Source of the DNA: a virus
Virus record (IMG/VR): IMGVR_UViG_3300033571_012987
Coordinates: 1 to 52,540 of that record
Length of the DNA stretch: 52,540 nucleotides
Reading direction: 5' to 3' (one strand)
This document shows, in pieces, positions 14,509 through 22,413 of the stretch. A program made the translations under genes and the position numbers. The notes under the pieces were generated by a model. The model worked only from the letters and a program-made list of their open reading frames with translations, did no database searches and was not told the DNA's origin. Position 1 is the first letter of the stretch. Each line of letters begins with the position of its first letter.

Positions 14509-16415
14509 GAGAGCATCATTTGGAAGTCTTTGTATCCGATAACCTGCAGACCCAAGTCACGAGCTTTTTTACTCTTAGATGACTCCGATTCAGCGGATTT
14601 CTGAACCAAGTGGGTGGCGTTTTTTGATACCGAGTCCTTAATTATTCCCCCATTTGATTCGAAGAGTTCTTTTTCTTCCGCAGTCGGACGCACTCCGGTA
14701 AATACCAATGCCACCCCTGAGAATTTCGAGGATAATTTCTCAACTTGCTTTGGGGCTAGAATGCTAACTTTCGTCAGAATCTTTTCGATCGTTTCCCTAC
14801 GATTCTTCAAAGAGTCCATCATCATGGAAGCCTTGTTGACTCCCATGTTCTCCTTGGACGAGAGTTCCTCAAGACCGACAGAGAAATAGTCGTTTGGATG
14901 AGCAAGTCCGATGTGACCAGCCATTGACCTGCCAAGGAACTTAACGGAGACTGAACCCATGAGTAGGTCAACCGGTATCTCCCTAGTCTTATCAATCTCC
15001 GAGATTACCTTCTCCGCCATCGATTTACCTAGCACCCCGTTGCCAACCCTGATGGACTTGATGGAATCAACCGTCAGATCGTATAAATCCGGAATCTCTT
15101 TTACCATTTCGAGATCATACAAGACGCGAAGGAGGGTGTCACCAAGGTGTTTGATATCGAGCTTGTTGACCCAGTTCTTGATAATCTGGTAGGACTTGCC
15201 CTCACACTCCTCATTGAAGCAAATGATGTGACGGCCTTCCAAGGAAAGTGGGCCATCGCAATAGGGGCATGACGAAGGATATTTGAAGCATCCTTCACTA
15301 TTCTTTTCAACCACTTTGCTCATGTAAGGGATTACGTCTCCGGCTCTCTCGATCATTACCGTGTCACCGATATTCACGTTCAGGTCCCTAACGAATTCCT
15401 GATTGTTAAGGAGAATACTTGTGATAGTGACTCCACCGATGCGGACTGGCTCCACCTCGGCGGTTGGGATTAGAGCGCCGGTATGACCCATGGTGAGGGT
15501 GATGTTAACTACCTTTGAAACACCTTTCTCCGGTGGGAATTTATAAGCTGCCTGACCCCTCGGACGACTACCGCCGTCTTTATACCCAAGTTCCCTGATC
15601 GTGGACTTCTTCGGGCATGAAAGGATTAGACCATCGATTTCATAATCCAGGCTCTTCCGAGTGGTGTCTCGATACGTGTTGTAGATGTTCCTGAGGTCTC
15701 CTATATTGGAGGCCACCATACATGGGACCACATCAAACCCAAGGTCGTGTAGCAGGAGGAGTCGGGCATCGAGTCTGTCCGGAAGTAAATCCCCGTGTTC
15801 TCCGTCTGTATCACAATCGAAGACGATCACCGAGACGTGTTCGTTTTTCTCACCATCCTTACGCATGATCGTGCCGTTAGATGTGTTTCTCGGGTTGGAA
15901 GTACCGGGGAATTTATCCTTCCAAGTACTGATGGACAGGATTGCCTCTCCGCGAACCACGAACTTGTCATATCTCGGGATAGAGAGTGGAATGTTCTTCC
16001 ACTTCCTAGCGTTCGCGGTAATATCATTCCCGATGGTACCATCACCACGGGTGGCCACTCTTTGCAGGACACCGTTGTCATAGACGATTTCAACACTCGA
16101 CCCATCCAGTTTCTCCATGACGAGCAATTCCCCGGAGCCGACTGAACTCTCATACCATCGACGAATGTCATCCTCGGTATCCACTTTTTGTTGACTTCCC
16201 ATATGAATCACCAACTCCACCTGAGACAAATGTGCCGATGGCGGTGCTCCGACCTTCGAGAAGTACGGGTGATCAGGATTCTTAGACTTCACTACCGCAC
16301 GAATCTCGTCGTAGGTTGAGTCTGGAATCGATGGTTTCCCATTGTAGTAGTCCTCGTCGAATTTTTTCAGATGTTCGACGGAGAATGAGTTAAGATATTC
16401 TTCTGAGTGTTTCAT
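14505..16415 (-). CDS. ligA: NAD-dependent DNA ligase
   Basis: The protein is 636 aa, close to the usual 670. Nucleotidyltransferase motif I is E-K102-L-D-G-S (adenylated lysine K102), followed by R-G-D-G-T-I-G-N-D-I-T-A-N; an OB fold follows, then a four-Cys zinc finger (C-P-Y-C and C-x-x-x-x-C, about 385-407), helix-hairpin-helix repeats and a C-terminal BRCT domain (about 560-636, with V-F-T-G-V-R). The N-terminal Ia domain is present (D-S-T-Y-D-E). It seals nicks in replication and recombination using NAD+. It probably reads on into the DUF3307 group. Confidence 0.95.
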   Translation of the reverse strand: MKHSEEYLNSFSVEHLKKFDEDYYNGKPSIPDSTYDEIRAVVKSKNPDHPYFSKVGAPPSAHLSQVELVIHMGSQQKVDTEDDIRRWYESSVGSGELLVMEKLDGSSVEIVYDNGVLQRVATRGDGTIGNDITANARKWKNIPLSIPRYDKFVVRGEAILSISTWKDKFPGTSNPRNTSNGTIMRKDGEKNEHVSVIVFDCDTDGEHGDLLPDRLDARLLLLHDLGFDVVPCMVASNIGDLRNIYNTYRDTTRKSLDYEIDGLILSCPKKSTIRELGYKDGGSRPRGQAAYKFPPEKGVSKVVNITLTMGHTGALIPTAEVEPVRIGGVTITSILLNNQEFVRDLNVNIGDTVMIERAGDVIPYMSKVVEKNSEGCFKYPSSCPYCDGPLSLEGRHIICFNEECEGKSYQIIKNWVNKLDIKHLGDTLLRVLYDLEMVKEIPDLYDLTVDSIKSIRVGNGVLGKSMAEKVISEIDKTREIPVDLLMGSVSVKFLGRSMAGHIGLAHPNDYFSVGLEELSSKENMGVNKASMMMDSLKNRRETIEKILTKVSILAPKQVEKLSSKFSGVALVFTGVRPTAEEKELFESNGGIIKDSVSKNATHLVQKSAESESSKSKKARDLGLQVIGYKDFQMMLS

Positions 16416-16433
16416 AAATTGAATGGTTAATTG

Positions 16434-16622
16434 TTATTCTCCCTTCACTTGTCGGAAGGCTTCCTGAACGATGGCTTGGTATACTCCCTCACCCTCGGTG
16501 TAAATTCCAGCAAGGGCCGCGACGGCGGTGGCAACCCGCCAAGCGACCTTACCATGCTCTTGTTCAATCTTGAGTTTGCGCTCAAGTTCCTCAATTGTTG
16601 CTGCTTCGGTTTTCGCTTTCAT
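16434..16622 (-). CDS. Small hypothetical protein, 62 aa
   Basis: The frame is open to 16661, but the ATG at 16622 lies just past the stop of the DUF262 gene (16627). The N-terminal half is a charged helix, possibly a coiled coil (E-E-L-E-R-K-L-K-I-E-Q-E), then A-V-A-A-L-A-G-I. Family unknown. Confidence 0.55.
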   Translation of the reverse strand: MKAKTEAATIEELERKLKIEQEHGKVAWRVATAVAALAGIYTEGEGVYQAIVQEAFRQVKGE

Positions 16623-16626
16623 GTAG

Positions 16627-17109
16627 TTAAATGTCACTTTCTCCTTGCGGCACCCCGCCAAAATTGATCAGATCGAAAACTTCCCGCTCTGCATCCTCAC
16701 TTGGAAGTACAGCTTCCGAGAAAGTCATCGGCGTATGTCTGAAAGACCGTTGTTGGGGTACCGTCAAATCACCGAACAGGACTAAGTCGGACTCGACTCC
16801 AAACCACTCCCCCGGAACTGATAAATTGTTATTCAGGAAGTCCATGACAGCTGTAATCCTCTGCTTTCCGTCTATTACTGCCATAGGGGCTTCCAATCCT
16901 CCCCATCCAGCCTCAAACCTATCGTTAACTGTAATGGACGGAATTGGTATACCAAGTAGTATCGATCTGATCAGATTCACCTTCCGGCGATTTCCCCATA
17001 CCAAACCTCTCTGATACGGGGGGTCGAGGAATAAATGGCCACTCTCGCTCCAGTGTTTAATAACATCCAGGGGCCGGTGCTTACTAGTTAGAGACAGGCG
17101 TTGAAGCAT
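16627..17109 (-). CDS. DUF262 (ParB-fold/GmrSD N-domain-like) protein
   Basis: The protein is 160 aa from the ATG at 17109, just after the stop of the preceding small gene. It has P-P-Y-Q-R (30-34), W-x-x-x-R-K-x-x-L-I-R-S-I-L-L-G-I-P-I-P (38-57) and V-I-D-G-K-Q-R (78-84), the hallmark motifs of DUF262. DUF262 is the NTP-hydrolysing/DNA-contact domain of modification-dependent nucleases such as GmrSD, where it is followed by an HNH DUF1524 domain. Here the nuclease half is absent. A stand-alone copy could be a regulator, an anti-restriction decoy or an unrelated enzyme. Confidence 0.75.
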   Translation of the reverse strand: MLQRLSLTSKHRPLDVIKHWSESGHLFLDPPYQRGLVWGNRRKVNLIRSILLGIPIPSITVNDRFEAGWGGLEAPMAVIDGKQRITAVMDFLNNNLSVPGEWFGVESDLVLFGDLTVPQQRSFRHTPMTFSEAVLPSEDAEREVFDLINFGGVPQGESDI

Positions 17110-17110
17110 A

Positions 17111-17275
17111 TTATTTGAAAACTTCGCAGATTTTATTCCAGATGATATTCCACCACGGAATCGTGCGTGACTGCCGTGACTGATATTCTGCTGCAGCAAT
17201 AGCTTCCGCTAGTCCAACTGACTCCCCGCGTCTGATTTTATCACTGATGGCCTCCAGTTCTGACTGTGATTTCAT
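17111..17275 (-). CDS. Small early protein, 54 aa
   Basis: The ATG at 17275 lies 5 nt after the -10 of a strong extended -10 promoter and the frame ends with TAA at 17111-17113, two bases before the DUF262 start. The product has a charged helical N-terminus (S-E-L-E-A-I-S-D-K-I-R-R) and a Trp-rich C-terminus (P-W-W-N-I-I-W-N-K-I). Family unknown. The promoter makes this the first gene of an early unit with the DUF262 gene. Confidence 0.65.
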   Translation of the reverse strand: MKSQSELEAISDKIRRGESVGLAEAIAAAEYQSRQSRTIPWWNIIWNKICEVFK

Positions 17276-17280
17276 ACTGC

Positions 17281-17309
17281 AAAATAACATATGAATCCAA
17301 CTTTGTCAA
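17281..17309 (-). promoter_or_regulatory. Extended -10 sigma70-type promoter
   Basis: On the minus strand: TTGACA (17309-17304), 17-nt spacer ending TGT, TATTTT (17286-17281); ATG 5 nt later at 17275. The -35 overlaps the stop codon of the upstream gene. Confidence 0.75.
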
Positions 17310-17713
17310 GTGCCACTTTCCAAGTCAGACAGAATCCTCATGATCTTGATTGCTGATTCCCTGGTATTATCTATTTCTTCTCTCCTATCGACAGCTTCCT
17401 CGAAAGGACCTGGACGGTGATTGAAACAGTATGAGGCAGATGTTAGTATTTCCCGTATCTCTGGGCAGTTGTCCCTAAAACGTAAAGCCTTTGGATTTAT
17501 CGTCCTGACGCGACTTAGCCATATCGGAAACGATACTCCGTTATAGGATAAGGTTATTCTATCCCCGCCGAATATCACAACCGGGCTGATATCCAACTCC
17601 ATCAGCGTCTCGTACAGGGTCATTCCAGCCTGTGAGCCATACCGACTGGTGGCTTCCTTCGAAATTGACAGTTTAGCTTGGGCTTCTTCGATTAACAGTT
17701 TAACATCTTCCAT
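17306..17713 (-). CDS. Hypothetical protein, 135 aa
   Basis: Family not recognised. The protein is soluble and mixed alpha/beta, with a middle beta segment (V-V-I-F-G-G-D-R-I-T-L-S-Y-N-G-V) and a charged helical C-terminus. A TTCTA motif (17721-17725, minus strand) is 7 nt before the ATG and is back-to-back with the motif serving the divergent gene at 17749. Confidence 0.65.
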   Translation of the reverse strand: MEDVKLLIEEAQAKLSISKEATSRYGSQAGMTLYETLMELDISPVVIFGGDRITLSYNGVSFPIWLSRVRTINPKALRFRDNCPEIREILTSASYCFNHRPGPFEEAVDRREEIDNTRESAIKIMRILSDLESGT

Positions 17714-17720
17714 TAATTAA

Positions 17721-17742
17721 TAGAATGCCGCACTGATTTCTA
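17721..17742. promoter_or_regulatory. Back-to-back TTCTA motifs between divergent genes
   Basis: TTCTA on the minus strand (17721-17725) lies 7 nt before the ATG at 17713, and TTCTA on the plus strand (17738-17742) lies 6 nt before the ATG at 17749. The 35-nt divergent gap holds little else, so these are the best candidate promoter elements for both genes. This is a motif-level inference. Confidence 0.4.
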
Positions 17743-17748
17743 CACGGT

Positions 17749-18408
17749 ATGAAATTTCTCAGGACATTATCGTACAGACTCTTCAGACTGATTTGGAACC
17801 CCCATCTTACAGAGAATCCAGAATCAGCCATACCACTAGCAGAGACCCTCCGCATCAGCGCTATCAGATCGATTGGTTTCGAAAAATATGAAGAGTCACG
17901 CCTCTGCTGGGCCAAGGTATGCTTATCTAAAGTGATAAGAAGCGGTGGTCTAATCTTAATAGCTGGGAGTCCTAAACATGGTAAAACTCATATTGCTCAG
18001 TGTATATCAGAACTCACCGGAATGAAGTTTGGGAACACCTCTGACTTGATATACGAAGAGGCCATTGAGAGATATGGCAAGGGGTTTTTGGAGAAGAGTA
18101 AAGAAGAAATCAGAGGAACTCTCTGTGAGATTGGCGACAGTATTTGCAAGGATGATCCGGCAGCGATATGCAAGGAACTATATTCAAGGGGAGTTAGGAT
18201 CATAGCCGGACTTAGGAAACTGGACGAACTGAGAGAAATTCTCTTCCACGGTATTCCAGTGTTCGTTATATGGGTGACTAGACCAGGACATGATACGGTG
18301 GTAGATAATACTAATCTGTCAAGAGACTACTGCGATTTCGACTTGGTGAACGACGAGTTATACGAGACCAGGGTTGAGAGTCTTCTTGAACTCAGTATTT
18401 ATCCCTAA
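17749..18408 (+). CDS. P-loop NTPase, probably (deoxy)nucleoside monophosphate kinase-like
   Basis: The protein is 219 aa. Walker A is G-S-P-K-H-G-K-T (73-80) after a hydrophobic strand (G-L-I-L-I-A). Later segments R-I-I-A-G-L-R-K and F-V-I-W-V-T-R-P-G (about 180-188) fit the central strands of the NMP-kinase or phage dNMP-kinase fold, with helical lid-like stretches between. Such enzymes phosphorylate (d)NMPs to feed DNA synthesis. The exact substrate is not readable. It is followed closely by the 18412 gene. Confidence 0.55.
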   Translation: MKFLRTLSYRLFRLIWNPHLTENPESAIPLAETLRISAIRSIGFEKYEESRLCWAKVCLSKVIRSGGLILIAGSPKHGKTHIAQCISELTGMKFGNTSDLIYEEAIERYGKGFLEKSKEEIRGTLCEIGDSICKDDPAAICKELYSRGVRIIAGLRKLDELREILFHGIPVFVIWVTRPGHDTVVDNTNLSRDYCDFDLVNDELYETRVESLLELSIYP

Positions 18409-18411
18409 ACC

Positions 18412-19167
18412 ATGTCGTTACTGAACATACTTCTCAATCAAGAAAGAAGCAAGGGTGTTGAACTAAGGGAGAGGCCCGTTCATCACAGAATGGATCGTCC
18501 ACCGGTAAGAAGGTCATTGATAGAGACCCTGAGGGAGTCACATGAAAGAGAACAATCAGTGACCCTTAGGCCATCGGAAGTTAGGCAACTTCTCAGGATC
18601 ATAGAGAACAAGTCGTTTAGAGACCCCTTCGAGACTGATAAGTCTGTTCTTGACGACGGAGACTTGAAATCCCTTGGACTCAAGACCAACGGCGAAGGTG
18701 AGAAATACGGTCTAAGGGACACCAAAGATTTCCCAAAGGAAAATGGAGAGAAGGATAAGGGCGATTTAGTAAATAAACAACCGATATTCGGCCCGGAGAG
18801 TGCTTTGGTGGCTCCGGATTGTACTCCGGGAGGAAGGGATGACATTCCTAGATCGGTTCTCCACTCGATGAAAATACTCTCCGGTGAGGAAGCCGAGAAA
18901 GAGTATAATCCAGGACACAAGGAACAGAGGGTAGAAGAGCCACAGCAGCCAGAGGTTGTTAGACAAACCATCGGTTCTCCCCGCGAGCCACAGCCCCGCG
19001 AGCCACAGCCCCGCGTGCAGCCTCAAGAAAGCGCCATATCTATTCTAAAGGTTACTAAAACCCTCAGAGAGGGTTCCAAGAAGCAAAATTCAAGGAGGGT
19101 TATCAAAAAGGCCCTGACCGAGGAGCAAAGATCAGCGATATCAGCCCTGAGCGGTCCAGCCGATTGA
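18412..19167 (+). CDS. Hypothetical, largely disordered protein, 251 aa
   Basis: Charged, proline-rich and low in aromatics; residues 60-215 look disordered. A short repeat R-E-P-Q-P occurs around residues 190-203, reflected in tandem DNA repeats near 18984-19015. The C-terminus is basic (K-K-Q-N-S-R-R-V-I-K-K). Scaffold- or adaptor-like composition, but no family is recognised. It sits between the kinase-like and glycosyltransferase-like genes with gaps of 3 and 1 nt. Confidence 0.65.
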   Translation: MSLLNILLNQERSKGVELRERPVHHRMDRPPVRRSLIETLRESHEREQSVTLRPSEVRQLLRIIENKSFRDPFETDKSVLDDGDLKSLGLKTNGEGEKYGLRDTKDFPKENGEKDKGDLVNKQPIFGPESALVAPDCTPGGRDDIPRSVLHSMKILSGEEAEKEYNPGHKEQRVEEPQQPEVVRQTIGSPREPQPREPQPRVQPQESAISILKVTKTLREGSKKQNSRRVIKKALTEEQRSAISALSGPAD

Positions 19168-19168
19168 C

Positions 19169-20206
19169 ATGCATCGCGATGCTATAGTATTTGGTAGCAT
19201 CGGCATGGGAGAGGTGGTCGAAATAACACCTCTATTACGATCCCTGGACAACCCAACCCTGGTTCTAAGGTCGTGTCACAGGTTCATATTTGATCAGCTT
19301 TTCAAGGTTATAACTTACCCGTCTGATATAAGGGGTAGAAGGATTGATTTAGACAGACAATTCGCTGACTCAATCGGTTTGGATAACAGACCATGTCTGG
19401 CACCGTTCATGAGGGAGGGAGTCTTTATAGATAACGAACCATCCAGAACTTTCATACCAGCCGACCTTAGAGTACCAGTGCAGAACAAAAGCGTCTCGGA
19501 GAGAGTTCTGAGTCTGTACGGAATTCCGGGCAAATCATCGATCCTTGAGGTCAACATGTTGTCACCGCAGACCGAAGGAGTAGTTACTCTGTGCAGCAGC
19601 GCTAGTATTTTAAGATCCTTGCCTTATGGTCTGATCAAAGGCGTGGTCGAAAGGGTTAGTGGCCTGACCATTAATGTGGTAACCAGCCTCACCGATGGTC
19701 AAAAAACGGATCTATCCAAGTCGGCTACAGAAAGGGGAAACATCATCAATTTTTGTTTTCCCAACGGGCTAACAGCGGAAAGTCTAAGGGACACACTAAA
19801 GGTAGTTCAGTCAAGCAAGGTGGTAATATCAACCGACAACGGATGGGCGTGTTGTGCTATCGCATCCGGGGTTAGAACTATATTTCTAGAGTCCCATGAG
19901 ATGTTCGAACTTGAGATACCGAGGTCGCAGTGGAAATTCGTGGAGTTGTTCATGCCGAGGCATAATTTGAACTGCGACAGGTCATGTAACTCTCAAATGA
20001 TGAAAGCGGCCAATCCAGGAGTAGATAGGCCATCACCGGACTGGGAGAACAAGTCGCTCATGACCGCAGAGTGGAAGTTGAAGGTATTGAAGGATTATCC
20101 GAAATCGTTATCCTGTTACAAGGCCAGAGAACCCTCATGTCTTACGCTTGAGGAGGACGACATTGATAGACTTACTGATGTATTAAATCGTCTTCTCTCT
20201 GAATGA
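19169..20206 (+). CDS. Glycosyltransferase family 9-like protein
   Basis: The protein is 345 aa. The N-terminus V-F-G-S-I-G-M-G-E-V-V-E-I-T-P-L-L-R-S-L (7-26) matches the heptosyltransferase/GT9 start (xGDxxxxTPxLRxL), and V-I-S-T-D-N-G-W-A-C-C-A-I-A-S-G-V (about 222-238) matches the C-terminal donor-site motif (xxDSGxxHxAAAxGxP). A cysteine-rich segment follows (N-C-D-R-S-C-N). Known GT9 enzymes add heptose to lipopolysaccharide; in a phage the acceptor could be host envelope or phage DNA, which cannot be told here. Confidence 0.6.
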   Translation: MHRDAIVFGSIGMGEVVEITPLLRSLDNPTLVLRSCHRFIFDQLFKVITYPSDIRGRRIDLDRQFADSIGLDNRPCLAPFMREGVFIDNEPSRTFIPADLRVPVQNKSVSERVLSLYGIPGKSSILEVNMLSPQTEGVVTLCSSASILRSLPYGLIKGVVERVSGLTINVVTSLTDGQKTDLSKSATERGNIINFCFPNGLTAESLRDTLKVVQSSKVVISTDNGWACCAIASGVRTIFLESHEMFELEIPRSQWKFVELFMPRHNLNCDRSCNSQMMKAANPGVDRPSPDWENKSLMTAEWKLKVLKDYPKSLSCYKAREPSCLTLEEDDIDRLTDVLNRLLSE

Positions 20207-20599
20207 CCTAACTTTCTTTGCATATTCATCTCTGCCTTTGACAGAGCCATCAGCAAAGGATGGACAACTGCAGCACCCTATCTTTGTAATTGGCGCATTG
20301 ATGGAGACTTTGGTGGCGTCGATTCCGGCGAAGTAAGCACAAACTGGAATCTTGCAAATATTGGTGCTCACGTTTTTGACTGCAACCAAGCTACCGGCTG
20401 GGATTGACTTAAAACAATCAAGACAGTTAGTGGACTCCTCCAGCTGGTATAACTTATCGTCTCCACATTCACCAACGAGGCGACGTTTTGGCTTTCCGTC
20501 AGATATTAACGGCATCACCATACTATCCTTCTCTGGCTGAACTTTTTCTAGCTGAACTGGTTTCTTTTGGGTCTTTTTTGGGTTTCTGACACTCTTCAT
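20183..20599 (-). CDS. Cysteine-rich early protein, 138 aa
   Basis: The start at 20599 is fixed by a consensus promoter 5 nt upstream. The N-terminal 45 residues are basic and probably disordered (P-K-K-T-Q-K-K-P). Seven or more cysteines follow (C-G-D-D, C-L-D-C, C-K-I-P-V-C, G-C-C-S-C), suggesting a zinc-binding fold. Function unknown. It ends inside the convergent glycosyltransferase gene (24-nt overlap). Confidence 0.7.
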   Translation of the reverse strand: MKSVRNPKKTQKKPVQLEKVQPEKDSMVMPLISDGKPKRRLVGECGDDKLYQLEESTNCLDCFKSIPAGSLVAVKNVSTNICKIPVCAYFAGIDATKVSINAPITKIGCCSCPSFADGSVKGRDEYAKKVRSFREKTI

Positions 20600-20604
20600 G
20601 TTAT

Positions 20605-20633
20605 AAAATAACACTGAGTCAGTAATCTGTCAA
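20605..20633 (-). promoter_or_regulatory. Extended -10 sigma70-type promoter
   Basis: On the minus strand: TTGACA (20633-20628), 17-nt spacer ending TGT, TATTTT (20610-20605); ATG after 5 nt. It starts immediately after the stop of the gp46-like gene. Confidence 0.78.
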
Positions 20634-20634
20634 G

Positions 20635-22377
20635 TTAAGACTTACTGATTGTCAAAATTCCTCCTCTGTTAACCTCCCACGTCTGATCTACTTCCTGTTT
20701 TAGCTCGGTAGCGGAGTGGGTAATTAAGAACACTGAAGACCTACTCTTTGAGATGTCCCTGAGTAGATGGAGGACCGCTCTTTGAAGTGGTGGATCTAAC
20801 TTCTCGAAAGTTTCATCGAAAAAGACATGATTGAATCTATTATTCCTCTTATTATTAAGAGACATGAGACACATCAATATGATTATGTCTATGGTTCTTC
20901 TCTCACCTGCACTGCTACCATGGTATTGCCACGCTCCAATCGGGTTGTAAACTTCGACGGATAAGTTCCCAGAGTATGATTCATCAGAACCCCGGATAGA
21001 GAATTTTACCCTTATAGGAGTATTAAGAAGTACTGATACTCTCTCGGCCTCCTGATTCATGAACGGTATTACTGACCTTATGATGGCTAGTCTGAAGCCC
21101 TTAGGAGAGAACAATTCACTGAGCACCTCTTCGTCTTTTATAGATGATCTCACTAAAGAGATTGCTTCGGACAATTCGTCGATATTCTTCTTAACCCTCC
21201 TGATCCTTTCTTCCGCATCCTCAGATTTGCTGATTGCCGATTTTATCTGAACTATCTTTATCTGTGAGGAGGAAATATCCTTCTCAATACTCCTCTTCAA
21301 CTCTGAGTACTCCCGATTAAGTTTCCTGCTCTTGTCTAAGAGAGTATCCATGACTCCCTCATCTTCTCTAATTTCTTCCTCTATCCTTTTCTTTTGGGAG
21401 GCAAGTTCTCCTAGTTTTTCGCTCAATCTGGCCTCAGAGTCTCCAAAGTCATGAGTTCCACAAAGTTCACTAGTGTCCTGCCCACACTCTGGGCATTTTC
21501 CTTGACGCGCTAACTCCTTCTTCCTTGATATCTCTCTTAATGACGATTTAATGGTAGAGATTTCATCAGTGATGTTGTCTGGCACGGATCTTATCCTCTT
21601 CTTGGCCTCTTTCGCGCTGGAGCTTATCTTCTCGGACATTGTGTTGAAAGCTTCTTCCAAGTCCTCCAATTCCTTATTTTTAGACTCGATTACCTCCATT
21701 TCTTCTTTGAGACTCATCTTCAGTTTATCAGAGTCGTGATCGCTGTACGATTCTTCCTCCTTCAGACGTTCAGTGGCTATCGAGTACTCTCTATTAGCCA
21801 TCTCCAACTTGGATTTGAGAGACTTCAGTGTCTCAGCCGTTTCCTCATACGCCCCCTGAACAATCCACAACTCAAGTAACTCATCTAGGATAGACTTTTT
21901 CTCACCATCTGAAGCATCAGGGAATTTCCCCATGTCAGTTGAACACACGACACTCCTCCTGAACAGCCTCTCGGACATCTTCAAGAGACCTTCTGAAATA
22001 AGCTTCTGAGTGTCCCTCGAAGTACCTCTGGTAAGCCTATCCTCAGTGCCGTCATCATTGACTCTATGCAACTCAAGGCCATTCAGTTTGAGACTCTGAT
22101 CTTTACCCCTCATGATGCGAAATCTGTTATTATCAGATCTCAGCCATACTACCACTGAGAATTCCTTTTCGGTATTCTTCTTGACAGCCTGTCCTGGATT
22201 CTGACCATACTCAAAGGAAGTTCCATACAAACCATAGAGAACGGATTCACATGTTAAAGCGGTTTTACCAGATCCGACCCTACCATGAACAACTACCAGA
22301 CCCTGATCTTCTAGATTTATCTCAGCATTGGAAATAGAAAAGAAGTTCTTTAATACTATTTTCTCAAGTGTAATCAT
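20635..22377 (-). CDS. SbcC/Rad50-family recombination endonuclease subunit (T4 gp46-like)
   Basis: The protein is 580 aa from the ATG at 22377. Walker A is G-R-V-G-S-G-K-T (32-39), long coiled coils flank a zinc-hook C-P-E-C (about residue 293), and the C-terminus has the ABC signature-like S-A-G-E-R-R and Walker B with H-V-F-F-D-E-T-F-E-K-L followed by the H-loop (L-I-T-H-S). Partnered with an Mre11/gp47-type nuclease (not in the window) it processes DNA ends for recombination-dependent replication. It diverges from the baseplate gene at 22414. Confidence 0.9.
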   Translation of the reverse strand: MITLEKIVLKNFFSISNAEINLEDQGLVVVHGRVGSGKTALTCESVLYGLYGTSFEYGQNPGQAVKKNTEKEFSVVVWLRSDNNRFRIMRGKDQSLKLNGLELHRVNDDGTEDRLTRGTSRDTQKLISEGLLKMSERLFRRSVVCSTDMGKFPDASDGEKKSILDELLELWIVQGAYEETAETLKSLKSKLEMANREYSIATERLKEEESYSDHDSDKLKMSLKEEMEVIESKNKELEDLEEAFNTMSEKISSSAKEAKKRIRSVPDNITDEISTIKSSLREISRKKELARQGKCPECGQDTSELCGTHDFGDSEARLSEKLGELASQKKRIEEEIREDEGVMDTLLDKSRKLNREYSELKRSIEKDISSSQIKIVQIKSAISKSEDAEERIRRVKKNIDELSEAISLVRSSIKDEEVLSELFSPKGFRLAIIRSVIPFMNQEAERVSVLLNTPIRVKFSIRGSDESYSGNLSVEVYNPIGAWQYHGSSAGERRTIDIIILMCLMSLNNKRNNRFNHVFFDETFEKLDPPLQRAVLHLLRDISKSRSSVFLITHSATELKQEVDQTWEVNRGGILTISKS

Positions 22378-22399
22378 GCATGAAAGAACGCTTCCACCA

Positions 22400-22407
22400 C
22401 TAGTTAT
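22400..22407 (+). promoter_or_regulatory. CTAGTTAT late-promoter candidate
   Basis: CTAGTTAT lies 6 nt before the ATG of the baseplate wedge gene (22414). Confidence 0.55.
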
Positions 22408-22413
22408 TGTGAG

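Noticed and set aside
15685-16171. Overlapping 114-132 aa frames within ligA
   Set aside because: The ligase frame is unambiguous with all catalytic motifs; these are shadow frames.
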